Positions 14,501 to 29,238 of a stretch of DNA of 64,000 nucleotides are shown in pieces. The notes beneath the pieces were generated by a model. That model made no database searches and was not told where the DNA came from. It saw nothing but the letters and a program-made list of their open reading frames with translations. Origin of the DNA: Anoplolepis gracilipes (lineage: Eukaryota > Arthropoda > Insecta > Hymenoptera > Formicidae); the NCBI RefSeq assembly GCF_047496725.1, contig NC_132973.1, positions 13,774,233-13,838,232 of the forward strand, written 5' to 3'. Every line of letters starts with the position of its first letter. Within the stretch, counting starts at the first letter, position 1. The translations under genes were made by a program, and so were the position numbers.

Positions 14501-17500
14501 AATAAAAACCAATTTTTTATTTGTCTATTAATAACAATAAAAAATTGCGTCCATCTGTCGCTTTATTTAGATCTACGAATGCCTCAATTTCATTACGTTT
14601 TATATCAATATTACCTGGAATGATTTGTGACTATCGATTAAATCATTAAACAGCGATTACATTAAGTATTTTCCTCATAGCAGAATAATTGCGTGATGCT
14701 GTTCCAAACATACCTTTTTTATTCAGCGTGAATATTAGTTAATTTCATGACAATTGATGCTGTTGCCGTACATATCGCAATTGCGACAAATAATTCGTGC
14801 ATTAATTTATTGATAAAATCTTCTGCCCAATAGCTCGAACGTAATTTCAATATGCAAAAGGAAGGAAAGTTGTTTGCTGCTAACGTTACGTCGATATTAT
14901 ATTTTATCGTATTGTATTGCGATACTTAATATCACGTAAATAATTTTACGATATTTTGCAAAATATAATTTCTTAATTTATTTGTCGGATATTAAACCAT
15001 ATAAACAATATGTAAACTTCGAAATTTACATATAGCAATGTTAATTTATATTAATTCTTTTTCATATTAGAGAGAACAAATTTATTTTATCAGAATGAAA
15101 TTAATTTTTACTCTTAACATATACATCAAATAATAACTAAATTTTCTAAACTATTTTATATTATTAATTGCAACAACAAAAATTTACATTTTTATTTATC
15201 AAAAAAAATTAAACGTACATTACGGTCTTAAAATGACCAATCTCAAATCAACCCAAAATTTTCGTAAAAAAAAAAGATCAGCAATAAACAATATAGGATA
15301 CGCGAGGAAAATGCAATATTCCGAACCACAACCGCAGAAAAAACCTTTAATAACGAAGCGTTGCGGTTAGCTATGACGTTTACTTTTCGTTAACCAAATT
15401 TGCATCCGTGCTGCGTCGATAAACGTCGATAATGATTTTCATTCGACTGATAGGTGTCAAAATGACGTGGCGTGCGTGACACGCATTTCGCGCGTTACTT
15501 CCACGGGTTTCCCACCGTGTGAAAACGTGCTCGCTATTGCAACGAAACTTTGCATGCGTGCTTTGAAAAAATCCTGTAATACCGTTCCAATGCATGCATT
15601 GATTAAAGTTTGAACTCGCGAAGAGTTGCAAGAGTATCGATCTTTCGCATATTAATTATTTTCAGATTCATTCTCGAATAATTCAATAATTATCTCTCTT
15701 ATCATCGATAATTTTCTGTCATCGATAAAAATTTTCTACTCGAAAATTCTCTCAAAATGTCATGTTAATTGCAATTTCTGTTAAAAGGACTAGGATTCAG
15801 TTAGAGCGTTATCGCGTTGTTTAAGAGCTAATTTATTCCATTTCATTCGAACACGTAAATATAATTTCCGTCTGCACGCGCAAAGGGGCATAATCCAGTA
15901 GTTATAATTTAATGGAAAACAATGAAAACGGCCGACAATGGGCGAGGATGGTAGCGCATTTACGATTGTACGATAACGCGAGAGGCAATAACGGTGGAAG
16001 GGAGAGCCGCGAGCGGACGCGGGCGCGCGCGCGCTTGCATGCGAGCGATTTTTTCATCCGTGTGAAACCTTTCGACGATGTGATATTTTCGCTGCTATAA
16101 CAATATCATAGGACATCCCGGCGTTATTAAGAATCGCAGGCTTCGTTTACCACCGCGACAAAAAATACGGTAAAAGTGGCGGCTATAAAAAGTTTTCGGG
16201 ATCGAAAAACTTTTATTCGTTTTCCACACCCATCCGCTCTTGTCCCCTCCATCTCTTCGTCCCCCGCTTTGCTTTTTCTTTCTCTCCTCCTCATCTTCGG
16301 TTGCCGATGGCCACCGCTATCACGGGGGGGGAAATATCTCTCTTTTGTGGTGGATCTCTGTGTTCCCAGCTCTCGTTTACCAGGATATCACATCTGCCGT
16401 TGGAAATTGAGAATCGGTCTCTGCTTTTAACGCCAAACGGCTTTCATCTCGCAACACCTCCATTACCTCTACTTTTACGTGACTAAAGATCGGTACGCGC
16501 GCGCCTTCAAAGATTTTTTTCTCCACTTCTCCTTCTTCCTTTATCATGCGCCAAGTTTTACGCGCGTCCAGCTTATTTCAATTTATTCCGTTGCCGCGAT
16601 GAGCGGCATATACCGTTACGATGTCACGCGTAATAAACCATGAGACTTGAATAATAACTAGACGCGAAGAGTCGTCGAGTCAACGCGAGTTCACGCGAAT
16701 AGGGAGGAAGACAAATGACCGAGTTGTAACGAATTGTTCAGTTTCTACCTGGCGCTTAGTTAGTAAGAAAGCTCTATACTTATCAGAAACTTATATTTTA
16801 ATCAGAATTAATATTTAACGCCACAGAAATTCATTTTAAGATTTTTACTCGAATATTTTTAATAATGGAATGTTACTATGACGTTTATTTTTCGTTAATC
16901 AAATTTACTTTTTTTTTTTTACATATATTTGATTCACACCTTTGTTTATTTCACAAATAAATTGTAACACTATGTATATTACATAACGCTCGAAATTTGA
17001 CGTGATCAGGAAGAGATCGATGGTTCGGATCTCGATTCGGTAACATCGCGAGGCAATTTCCTCTTCGAATATCTCACGATAAGAGCGAGGCATCCGTGCC
17101 GAAGATCATTTTAGTTTCCTGAGAAGAAGCCTTAGGCCACGGGGACTCTTAATATATCCTCGAGAGTTCTTTCGACGATTCACAAGAGACATTCGACGTC
17201 AAATCGAATGCATTCCAGTGGAATGGCACGTGAGAAACAGAAAGCATTTGTGGCTATAAGCAGTATCTGCGAAGGGAAAAAGTTCGCGTATAGTCGGACA
17301 AGTGATGAAATATAGAGTCAATGAAATACGTGGAGTGTCAAACACTTTATTCCGATACGAAACACAAGATTGAACGAGTATTTAATAAAATTTAATTAAC
17401 ATAACACAGAATATAACTATAAAAATTTTATTTATAACTCGCAAAAATTATTAATTTTATTAAATATTATTAAAATATTAATTTTATAAACGGCATTTTA

Positions 17501-18081
17501 TAAAATAAGAAAGTATTTCTACTCAAATCGATATGAAACATTTATTTTCAATCTTTGTGTAACAACGTTAAATTCTCTATATCTATATATATATATATAT
17601 ATTTTATAACGTTTTTATATTTAATTTAAGATGTAATTTATTTTAAGAAAGCTATCAACTAAATACATTACACTGTTCTGCGAATGGACTATCATCTTTG
17701 TAGAATATCCTATTCAAATTCTATCTATAATCCGACATTCTATTTCGACCGACATAATCGTATCGCAATTTCTACGGTTGTACTGCACGTCAATGATCGA
17801 CTCGTCGTTGTTATCGTGAAAAGAGTACGACGATAGTCCGTCAAATCCCCGGGATAACGCATTACGGGAACGGTCGGTCGGCGTATAAATTATGTTCGTA
17901 ATGTGCGATGTGTGCCGTGGACGCCGTTAATATGTACGCAAGTACGTACGCACGAACTCTGCCTCTATCTCTCGCATACAACGACAACCGATGCGGACAG
18001 CGAAGCGGACGAGTTTCTCTCTCGACCATACGTTATTAGAGCAGTTGCGAAACGAGGGATCCCTGATAGCGCAGTGCATAC

Positions 18082-18198
<117 letters not shown>

Positions 18199-19661
18199 AA
18201 TCATGTATGGACCGGTTAATACGAACACGATGCTGTTGGCCCTGCCTAGATTTGATAGGACGACATTGTATGCACTTCCGACGATGCACGCGCGTGCGGA
18301 TAACGACTAACGTTATAGCGTTATACTAGCAAGTAGTGTAACGTAATCGCAGGTAAACTTAAGCGATACGCATCGACAGCGTAGCCTCGCGACCGTTGAC
18401 GGAAGAAACGAGAAAGAGGCTCGCGAAAGAGACCAGTTGGTTCGGTGAGAATCTGTTATTCCGTTCTTTGGATTTCGCTCCGCTTTTGCGGAGAGTTTCT
18501 TTCTTCTTCCGTTAATGACTGCTTAATGCGGAATCACAGGCTCCAGTTAAAACTACAATCTCCATGTCTATGAAAGAAGCAGTTTAGACGATGGACTTTT
18601 ACATTTAAAAGTTTCGTTTCGCGATAGTAGTCTAACACACTTTTTTAGAAACTTAGCAAAGTTGATCTAAGTAATTTGAGTATATTCGCGCCGAGTTAAT
18701 TTGATTTTTTGTTTGCATTTTTTCAGAAAAAAAGAATGCGTGAAAGAGAGAATTTGCTATTATTACAATCTTAATTTTTTATTTACTATAAGCGTAATCA
18801 TATTCATCTATTGATATTATATGATACATATTACATGTAATAGTATATTTTTAATTATGTTCTATCAATAGGAACTGTTTTTGTAATTATTGCAAGTTTT
18901 ATTCATTGATTCCCATTAATAGCAAGATTTTCATTAAATAATTTTCTTTTAAATATTTAATTTATTTCTATATTTATTAGCAAATTTAATATTTGTCCCT
19001 CAACATTTTTTTTTTTAATTTAAGAGAAATATTTTGACTTTATTCAGATTATTTAAAAACTTAATTATTATTTTGAAATGATTTTTTTAATTTAAATTGT
19101 AAATTTAAAGGAATAATTGTGTTCTAAAAATCAACAGAATTAAATATTAATTGATATTATTTCAGTACTGTCGCGAGTAAATTAATTGAAAAATAAGAAA
19201 ACTGTTGAAAGAAAACAAGTTGTCGAAACATTTTCGTTCACACAACATTTATTTACATATATATCTCGATATAATAGAAGATAATAAAATCAAAGATCGA
19301 TATTTCATTCAATCGATGGAAAAAAATTGCTGCTTACAATTAAAGTAAATAATAAAATATAATAAAACTATTTAAGATGAAACAAACAACATAAAATGAG
19401 AAACGACTCCCAAAACGTTAGCGATGCGATTGCAATCACCATTGTCAATCATGGTGCTGGACAAGTTGCCGAAACAAAAGCCACCAAAAAACAAACCGTT
19501 GTGCGCAATATCGACGCTGGTTTCAATCATCCCGACTTGCGCCTGGTTCACCCTCTTTTTCAGAAAAATTTCGTGCCGATCGGGCGCGCTCATTCGTGGC
19601 AGCGAGCCGCGACGCGAAGGAAAATGTTTGTTTACGCGGCTGCGGAGGTAAGCGCTTGTAC

Positions 19662-19695
<34 letters not shown>

Positions 19696-21381
19696 AAGTG
19701 AAAATAATCTATCACGAGAGAGAGATAGGTGGACAACACGTTAGAGTGCATCGCCAACAGAGCGGAGACAAAATCAATAGCGAACCGTTGGAAAACTCGA
19801 GATTTTCCGCATCTTTCCTTCCACCCTTTCCTTTTCTCTCTTCCTTCTTTTCGTTGTTCATCGTCGTTTTCTGTACATTATGGGTATACCTTTTCACTTG
19901 TAACGCGCGCGTGAAAACGCGAGCGTAGGAACAACGAGCTACGGGAAGATGAACCAGACCGTAAAACTCTTCGGATCACCCGTTCGTAAAAGCATCGGTG
20001 GATGGGGGAAGGGAAAGGAGAAGAAGCAGAGGAATTTACTCTAAAGCCGATTCTGCACCATAAACGAAACGGGGTCAACTTTGCCCCTAAATGCGGTCGT
20101 TAACGTTTGCCATGAGAAATTTTCGAATCCGCAAAAAAATATTGTCTTTCTGTCTTTGGTTTTTCTTCTCGTTCCTCTTTTTCTTTTTTTTTTTTCGCGC
20201 GCTTCAAGTTTTCGATGGGATGTTTTATTGCGCCGTTATATGACGCTTGATTTGTCACGTTTTCAAGCGAAGCAACCGCTATGAAATATTTTATTACGTA
20301 GCTTTCTTACTCGCGTTCACGCGGGCGCGTGCGGTTCTGTTTTGGAGAACGTGTATACTGTGTATGGATCTAGACCGTCTCCCCCTTTTTCCGTGAAATG
20401 ATTTATCGCGCTGAGAGCAAATAAATTTTAGCAGCTTACAAGAGTTCGCGTCTAGTTAATACGTCGCACAAATGGTGAAATTTATTATCCATAAAATACG
20501 TCAATCACGTCGGCGCGATTTTATTCACGCGATCGTCGACCACGTTCGGGCGGAGCAAACCGTACAATAATCTCGTCGTCAAACGATCGATCGGCCGAGA
20601 TCGATAAGTGCATCGAAGGCAAACTCGCGAATATATCAGAATATATATATATATATATATATATATATGACTATGCGTTGATTTATGCGACGCATCACAC
20701 GCTCGAGCGCAACCGATGGCTTACATTATTTTTAATCCGGGCTTGATCGCGTCGCTGTCATTTTCGACACGACTCGTTGACGTTCAAGCCAATGAACGCA
20801 GGAAGCTCGCGTCGTCGACAACGAAGCGTTCATCTGTCGTGTGTCGTAACGTAACAATGTATACAAAATCCGTAGAATATAAATCCATATTTGTTCCGGA
20901 TTCTCCCGATATACGTAACGCACCGAATGACGTACTCGTGGTCTAAATAAATAAACGTTAATCGCCCTGTCATCGATAAATGTCGACGAATGCGTGCGGT
21001 AAGTCCCTTTTTGATTCCTACAACGTATTCTCTTCCTACAATCTAGTTTCCTCTCCTAAGATACATGTACATCCCTCTGGCACATAAAATCGTATTTACG
21101 AGCTCCATAAGATACGAGCGTAAGGTACATCAGTTCCGATAGAGCGTCGGTGTTTGAAAGATCTTCAGAGATCTCAAATAATACAGACCTACACAGTGTT
21201 CCGAGAAATAATACTTTATCGAACTTGGAGACGCGTTATACCGGAAATTATTATTGACATTTCGGCGACGGCACTCGATTTGGATGTAACAACCGGCTGA
21301 TATGTGTGTATGTACCGATAATTTGTGCAAATTTACTATTCCGTGTAAGCATAAACAATCGCGATGTCCACTGCAAGCAGG

Positions 21382-21415
<34 letters not shown>

Positions 21416-21817
21416 ATCACGATGCTTGTCTTCAAGCGTATTTCGCGTACATGTATATCGCTAAAAGTTCACACAAATCTCCGCAAACAACTGTTCTGAT
21501 TACCGCAATAATCAAGCCGGTGTAAGCGTATTCTCCGAGTTTTGAGCGATTAATCATAACAATAAAACCATTGTATTTCTGTTGGATGACTAGAGTTGTT
21601 TGATTGTCTTTACGGACATGAAATCTACATATTTCCGAGAAAGAGAGAGAGAGAGAGAGAGAGCGAGCTATATTCGCCCAGTCGCGACCAACATTTAACA
21701 ACACGTATAAAGAAGCTCGTAAACAAAGTATGTAAACAGTACAAACCGCCCATGAAATAAATAGCAGCCTGTGACGACGAATTTTTTTACGCGCAACAAG
21801 TCTACACCTCTCTTAGC

Positions 21818-21821
<4 letters not shown>

Positions 21822-21854
<33 letters not shown>
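21822..21854. repeat. (TC)n microsatellite
   Basis: Run of about 16 TC units. GA tracts also lie nearby at ~21381-21414 and ~21641-21662. Confidence 0.9.
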
Positions 21855-21857
<3 letters not shown>

Positions 21858-22205
21858 GCGCGAAACGCGTTTCATTTATTTATATCTATGACGTTAAATG
21901 ATTACTTAATTTTGAGCGTAACACCGATGTTATACTTTCGACGATGTAAAAGTAACATTTAATTGCGCGCCATCGATGACGTTTATTTCGTACATTCACG
22001 GTGAATTAATATGAAATTATTCATCCCAAGAGAGAGTACAATGTTTTATACGCAATTTATTCTGTATGCATTGCATAAAGCATGCGTACGCATACAGGAT
22101 ATGTGGAATGCACGCATTCGTGGAAATATGTATTGCGTATATTGCAAAGAAAACTGGGCCGTTCCGATCGCATTTCGTCACAACGGCGTATATATACATA
22201 TATAT

Positions 22206-22233
22206 ACACACACACACGCATATATATACGCAC

Positions 22234-22280
<47 letters not shown>
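22206..22280. repeat. (CA)n and (TA)n compound microsatellite
   Basis: A short CA run at 22206-22217 and 23 TA units at 22235-22280. Confidence 0.9.
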
Positions 22281-22284
<4 letters not shown>

Positions 22285-23258
22285 ATATATCTATGATGAT
22301 AAATTACACGTCGCTCTCAAGCGATGCGCGATGAATAGAGTCCAGTGAAATTCGAAAATTGCGAAAATTCTTCTCAAAAATAAAAAAATTAAATCCGATT
22401 TGTTAACGTTTTATTTTTATCGCGTCCAAATTTGTGACGTAAATCAAACGGAAAAACGGAAGAGACGTAATGTGAAGATAATACGTCATTAGCGAATCGT
22501 TGTTTCCTGAAGGATTCATCTATTTAATCGCACCGGGAATATTGCGCTTTTCTTGCTGAGCTTCGCTCTTTCTGCTTGACTGAGTATACAATCGAAGAGA
22601 TATTTATCGTGGTATAATTGCACTATCTCGTTTCGCATAGAGCATATATTGTTTTTGGAGAGAAATCTAAAATTGATCTTTATCATCTGGAAAAGAATAA
22701 AGTCGTATATTATTTTTTATATATTATATAATAGTTTGTAATTCTATAAAATCTATAAAAATTTAAATCAAAGCCGTAAAAAGTTACAAATTTTCGCGTG
22801 ATAAATGTCGACGCATTATATTGTCATTTAAAATCTGCAATTTCTTAAAGTCTGTCTATTATCGTTACAGATAATCTAATTGACGAGATTTGCATTTAAG
22901 ACGGCTTTAGAACGCTAGGAAGCTACACTAATATAGTTAATTGCTAATATCGGATAGCATTCACGCGCAATATGGCGTGTAATGTAATTTGGTTGTCAAA
23001 TTTACCAGAACGCATCGATACTTGATACTTGATATACAAGGCGGGTTTCGCTTTGCACAAAGAAATCGTATACATTTCGTTTGAATTGGTTTGTGTTCGA
23101 CTTTCCATCTGTTATTTTTCACGCAGCAGGAAAATTGATGTCACGTGGCAGCATGCGATGACAGTTGCGCAGCGGCAGTTACCGCAGATTTACCGTAACG
23201 CGATCGCCATTATTGTTGTAATTGAAGCGTATCATTCATCTTATATTTGTCACAATCG

Positions 23259-23260
<2 letters not shown>

Positions 23261-23307
<47 letters not shown>

Positions 23308-23344
23308 GTATGTACATATATATATATGTATGTACACATATATA
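23261..23344. repeat. (TA)n with interspersed TG steps
   Basis: Pure TA to 23293, then imperfect TATATG/TACATA units. It lies at the start of a 257-codon open frame that I do not accept as a gene. Confidence 0.9.
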
Positions 23345-26300
23345 CTTTATTACGACGGACGGCGAGACGCGTCTCTCATGCAACCGATCACAATCGAATC
23401 TATAAAGTACGTGACACACGTGATACAATACCGGGCAGGAAAGCGGTATTCCAAACCCGTTGCGCGCAAGGTTTCCTATATTCTCTCGGCGACAGGTGGA
23501 TCACGGTGTAGCATCTTCGACAATCTGGACACAGACGGACGGGAGAATGCTTTAGGAATTGATTTATCGGGACAATATATCAATTCTTTTAGCGTATTAC
23601 GGAGCGAGTTCCTTTTCCATCGTCGAAATGCGAGAAATCAATTATTATGGAGTACGCGCCGCGGCTTCTTAAGATGCTTCCATTTTTCCGACGTTGCTCT
23701 CACAAAGTTTTTTCTCTTTTTCTTCTTTCCTTCTTTCTTCTTTTTTTTTATACACCGAACTTTAACAGAACTTTATTATCAACTTTTGTTATCAAAGTTC
23801 CCAACTCATCTCGCGACTGGCGATGCAATAAATCTTAAAAAGATAATAAACAGTAATTTCTCGAAAACGAGTGGCACCTTTTGTTTCTCTCTCGGACTCT
23901 GTTTTCCTTTTCTGGAAATTCTCACGCGAAAGGAAAGAGAGTCTCGAGCGCATATTTTTTTCAGCGAGCTTAAATATTTGCGGAGCGTGAGTTGAATTCG
24001 TCGAATAATCCGTTGGAAAGATTGCCAAAAATTTGATGTTCGCCAAACATTGGATGCGGTTGCGAGTTCTGTTCGTTCGACAATCCGATATTATGCGCAA
24101 AACACGTGGTAAAAGGCGCGCAATCGTTCGGTCAGGATACGTGAGTGTTGGGGATTTATCGGGATTGTACTGGCACACCCACAATGGACCGGAATTATGA
24201 AAGACCTGGGCACGAAAGTTTTGATAGGCTCTTTCTTCTCACGTCGGAGATGGATTTAGGTTTCCCAAAACTAAAGTTTTTCATTGTTCCATCCAATCCT
24301 CACGAGCTCCCCTTTATATCAGTCCGACAATAGACTCTATCTACTATGTCCTCTGTTATTGTATGCATCTTTTTCGTATTAATATGCCAACTCGTGGAAT
24401 ATAAAGTTCACGCGTATAAAAATAACAATAGGAAACATATCTATGTATGGGCTGTCCTATTTTCAGAGCATTATTTTTTAACGATAGATACTTTTGGTTT
24501 TTCGTTGATAAAATGCCAAGATATAGTTTTCAAGAAATCGATAAATTTGAATAAAAGTAAAACTCTTTTGGTAACCTAAATTTTTCCAGAATATATGGAT
24601 CATAAATGTATATAAGAATAGAAAACTGCGATAATCTTCTTCGAGATTTTTCAGCTAAGGAAATATCGTCTGTAAAATGGATGGTCAAAGAACCATTGGT
24701 GTAAAACTTATGTAGTAAAAATGAGATATATACAGGTGCATAATCGATAATTTATACAGATTACATTCACGGATTTGTACGTCTGTACGGAATAATTTAT
24801 GCGTTATATTTCATGAAGTAAGAGTTTCGAAATTGAAAAGTTGGCGCATTGGGAACTGCGAAGTGTATCTTCATTTGCGTAACAGAAGTACGATCGCGAA
24901 AAAGTCAAGAGAAATCGGCGTCGCGGAATTGTTTTTCATTCGCAAACGAGCGAATAATTAATTGCCTCGAGTTTCTTGAAATACGTTTCTTTTTGCGAAA
25001 GAAACGGCCCGTGCGCGCTTTCTTTCTCTCCCTCTTATTACGCGATAGAGAAAAATCAAGGCGGAAGAACTGAAACAATCAATTATCTCTGACGAGCCCT
25101 AATAAGAAAATTGTTTCTCTTTATGATAGAAATTTAATATACCGCGTACGCGTTTTGTGTCTGCGTGATGTTTGCTTAGATCGTGGCTTTACAAAACTGA
25201 TGGAAATACTTTTCACAAGAGCTCTCTCGGACATTTTAATACAATTCTTCAAAGAAATGCAAGAATCTGAATCGTTAAATATGAATCAATATCTTATTTC
25301 TAATCAATGGCAAATTTTTTTTCTATAAAATGTATATATCGAAAATTGAAACGAATTTGTGTCGCAATAACACAAACGTACTAATTGGATACAAGTTGTC
25401 GATTGCTTTTTCCGCATCGAGCTTTCAAGCGCAGAAAAACGCAAATAAAAAACGAGCATGACAGGTCATTTTTGTATTTAATTGCTGGATCATTCTCTTA
25501 TCTCGCAGCGGCAAATTGGCGATAGGGGTTTGTCGGTGTTAAATTGATTGTGTCCTGTAGAGGGATGTTGAACATAGCGTGGCGTCGGCAGGGGGTACAC
25601 GCGAGCATATATATATATCGACACGAGGATAACGAGAGTGTATGTGTGTGTATATAACATTATTCTTTATTCTTCATCTCCATTGTAATTCGCGGCGCTG
25701 GTTCACGTTATAGATGTGTTCCCTCGCACGCTGTATATTTAACGCTAAAACGTGAAACTGCCATCGTAATATTGATAGCGAACGTGAATCTACGCGATCT
25801 ATATAAACAGAACTTGGGGAATCGCAACGCTAAAGTGCATATTTAACGCTAAAGGGTGCATTGAAAATATAACACTCTATACTCGTATTTCTCTTCTGCG
25901 GCTAAAGAAAACTAAAGGATATCATCAATCTATCTATCTACTTGTTGTAACTATGAAATTAAGAATATTCCTATACAAAAGATATATTTGTCAGATAAAC
26001 CACACGAATAAAAATGATATTTTATTGTTGTTGGAAGATTATTTTGATGAAAAATAAGGATCCGGTAAAGTATTTCAAAAATTAATGTCACAGTGTACCA
26101 AGAGATAACCACAATTCGCTGTACGTGACAAATACATTATGTTCGTATGTATACGTGTATGCGTATACGAGAGTCTGTACGCACAATAACGTGGTGGAAC
26201 GAATCGATCCATGCGAATGCAAACTGTGGCAATTATTCGAACCGCAGCTGCGCGGAAACTTTCCCGTAACAGATCGTGCAACAATTAATAATCTGTATTA

Positions 26301-26991
26301 ATTACTGCAAAATGCAGATATGCAATTCGAAGACGATAAAATCATCCCTCTCTCCCATCGTTGCACGCTACGTCTTTGACCGCTAATTAAATTAGTCTCC
26401 AAGAATTACTTCGACGTACATATATATTCTGAGATTGTAATTATTTCGTGTATGAATTTTGAAAGTAATTTTCAAAACTTTATATCTATAGATTTTCGAG
26501 TTTTCTTTTACACAATTTCAGATATAATTTTGAAAAAGTATTATTTTATTATACCAGCTATATAAAAATATTTTGAGATTAAAGAGAGAAGTATAATATA
26601 TACATTCGAAGACTTTTATCACGTGGAATGCACTTTCGATGGATGAGAATTTTGAGAATGTCCGCATTCGTCGCAATCATAGGGAACACGATCGAATCTC
26701 GTAGACGAGCGGGATAACCCGTCTCAATTAATCCATCGCCAGTGTCCCTCGCTGCTCATCTCTCGATACTCATGGATGCTCCGGACGCTGAATGGCACTC
26801 GAGACGTTCGGGCGACTGCCACGAGACGCACGTATTAGATAACTATCGATAGACCAACGTTGGACGACGTACGTCGATTACAAATATCGATATATGCGAT
26901 AATCGTATGAGTTAATTACTCCATTGGGACGATCGCCTGTTGCTGGATTCGATCGAACTTCTTTGTAGATAATTTCCTACGAAGAATTATG

Positions 26992-27560
26992 ACGCGAGAA
27001 ATATCAGAATAGCAATGTGAAATTCTTTAATTCTATTAATTTTCGCAACAAAATTTCTTTAAAAAAATCAACATTTTTCAAAAATATTATTGAAATTAGT
27101 AATATTGTGGAAATAATTATAAGTAACGGGAAAAAGTTGGAACACATTCGAACCTCCCTATTCGACTTTCGTATGAAAAGTCACGACGCGATAAATATTG
27201 AAATATCAATACACAATTTTTTTTTTCATTTTGTAACGAAATTTTCTTAGAAAATGAGAGGTTACAATTTATTACAATATTATTGACATTAATATCATTG
27301 AGATAAATTATAGGAAAAGATAAAAACAACATACGAGTTTCGAGCCGTTCGATATTTCCGTATGATGAGTTACGACACGAGAAACGCCGAACTAGCGATC
27401 TAAAATTCTCGATCGTTTAACCTTGCGACAAAATTTTTCTAGAGAGAGGCAATATTTTATTACGATATCATTTACATGATTATCGTTGAAATAAATTACA
27501 ATAAAATGATATGAGATATTAAAATGAAAAATTGTACACCTAAATTGAATTTAGGGATAC
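26992..27560. repeat. Diverged tandem repeat, ~190-bp unit, three copies
   Basis: Units start at 26992 (GACGCGAGAAATATCAG), 27185 (GACGCGATAAATATTG) and 27374 (GACACGAGAAACGCCG), giving spacings of 193 and 189. Within each, the order is conserved: a CGCAACAAAATTTCTT-like block, a TACAATATTATTGA-like block and a GAAATAAATTA-like block. A CGTATGA(A/T)(A/G)AGT block closes the first two. Strong divergence means the array is old. It has no coding capacity. Confidence 0.6.
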
Positions 27561-29056
27561 TGTTTTGTTTTAGGCAAAACACGGTAAAAAAACATGAAAA
27601 TAGTAATGCACAATTTGATCACATGAGTGTTCAATTTTTTGTGCTGCGATATGACATAAAATTTCCGAGCGATCTTCTCTTTTATGTGTAAATTCTAAAA
27701 GTGATCCTAAAAATTGTATATTACTGGTAAATTTTAAACTCGTTTTTATTCGATAATTGTAGAAAATGTGAAAAGAAATTTATTGATATTTATATTATAA
27801 ATAAATAAATATATATACATATACATATATTATTCATACAATATATTTGATTCGTCGAAAATTCCGGAAAAACTGAAATCTTATTTATTTTATATCTTTA
27901 TTTTAATCTTTATTAGACTATTTGTATAAAATACTAACTATGTAACTATATTATTACGTAGGTATAAAACAGTCTGAAAATAGACATAGTCGATATTTTT
28001 TCACCGTCATTTTTAGAATCGTCTACTATTCATGCTTAATGATTTATTACAATACAAAATTGCATATTAAGAGCATACACGCTGCGTTAGCGAGAATTAT
28101 GTATTTGCAATTTAAATATCTTCCATAAGAGAAGTTCTTCACCGTGTCATATAGAATATTCTAACCAGCATTATCCTCCGAAATATTTTCTTAATGCAGT
28201 TTTGGAGTTTCGTTCAACTATACGAAAGAAGCGAAACAAGCGTAGATATATATAATCATATTCAGCTACTAGAAATTATACAAACTTCGACTAAAAAAAT
28301 ATATAAAAAGAAAGAAAATTGAGCATATTCTTTAAATAATAATAACAGATAACAAACAGATGGATTATTTTGCATGCGAGATAAAGATATGTTTGTAAAA
28401 ATTTTTGTAATTATTTGTACACTGTAAAAAATTGTGCGTCTATATATTAAAATTTTCTTGCATTACCACGTTTTGATTACTACTTCAATGTAAAATTAAC
28501 ATACAGCTGATGTGTTGTTATTTTTATAACAGTTTCATGTGTTACATTTATGTTAATTTCATAACTTAACACTTTGTGTATGTCTTTTAGAAATGGAATA
28601 TTATATTGAGTGCTTTTATAATCCATCATTAATAATCAATATGTTTCAAAATCAATTTAACATTCTAAGAAAAGTTAAAATAAATTTTCGAGTAATCATG
28701 AACTTTAAAATATTCTATCAAAGTTATTGTAACTAGTCTTTTATGTAGTTTTTAATTAATTTGTATGATATTTTTACATCACACTTAAAGTCACAATAAC
28801 AAAAATAAATGTAAAGTTTTGTATCAATCACTTAACATTTCTAATTTGTCAACAAGTAACACACAATAAATGAGTTAATTTTAACTTAAAATTTAGAGTG
28901 GACTTTCTGGGACATGCAAAAAAATGTTGAAATTAACATTTTATTTTTTATTATGTATATTAAGGTTCAACGAGACGATGTCGTGCGTGACTAAATAGCA
29001 CGACGACAGATAATTGAAGTACAAATTTCATAACGCACCGTACTTGTTGTTTTCAG
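27561..29056. other. Non-coding AT-rich intron segment
   Basis: AT-rich DNA with no credible frames, ending in the TTTTCAG acceptor of the first recognised Ptp99A exon. Confidence 0.6.
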
Positions 29057-29238
29057 GATCGACGAAAATGGTCCGTGGAACGCAACGAAGGAGATCATAA
29101 CGCCACACAACGATACGTTCTATACCGTCGAGAACTTGAGGCCATTCACGGTGTACAGCTTCCGAGTGGCGGCGATAAATGCTCTAGGACGTAGCAAACC
29201 CAGTCAAGCGTCCTACTATATGGTGACCCTTCGTGAAA
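29057..29238 (+). CDS. Ptp99A: Ptp99A exon: second half of an FN3 domain
   Basis: The acceptor TTTTCAG ends at 29056 and the donor GTAAGT starts at 29239. The first base completes a codon begun in an unseen upstream exon (incoming phase 2), and the exon ends in phase 1. It encodes the C, E, F and G strands of an FN3 domain, including the typical NLRPFTVYSFRVAAINALG pattern of the E-F strands. It carries N-glycosylation sequons NAT and NDT. The first half of the domain (the W.PP part) must lie on an exon I could not find in 1-29056, or outside the window. Confidence 0.92.

Noticed and set aside
22011..22348. Several IY- and YT-rich frames
   Set aside because: Translation of TA and CA microsatellites.
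24145..24333. 62-codon plus-strand frame downstream of GTGAGT at 24140
   Set aside because: No homology recognised, no coding periodicity obvious, and no link to other exons.
28421..28920. Possible transposon between CACTGTAAAAAATTG and GAGTGGACTTTCTGG
   Set aside because: The ends are not inverted repeats of each other and no target duplication is visible.
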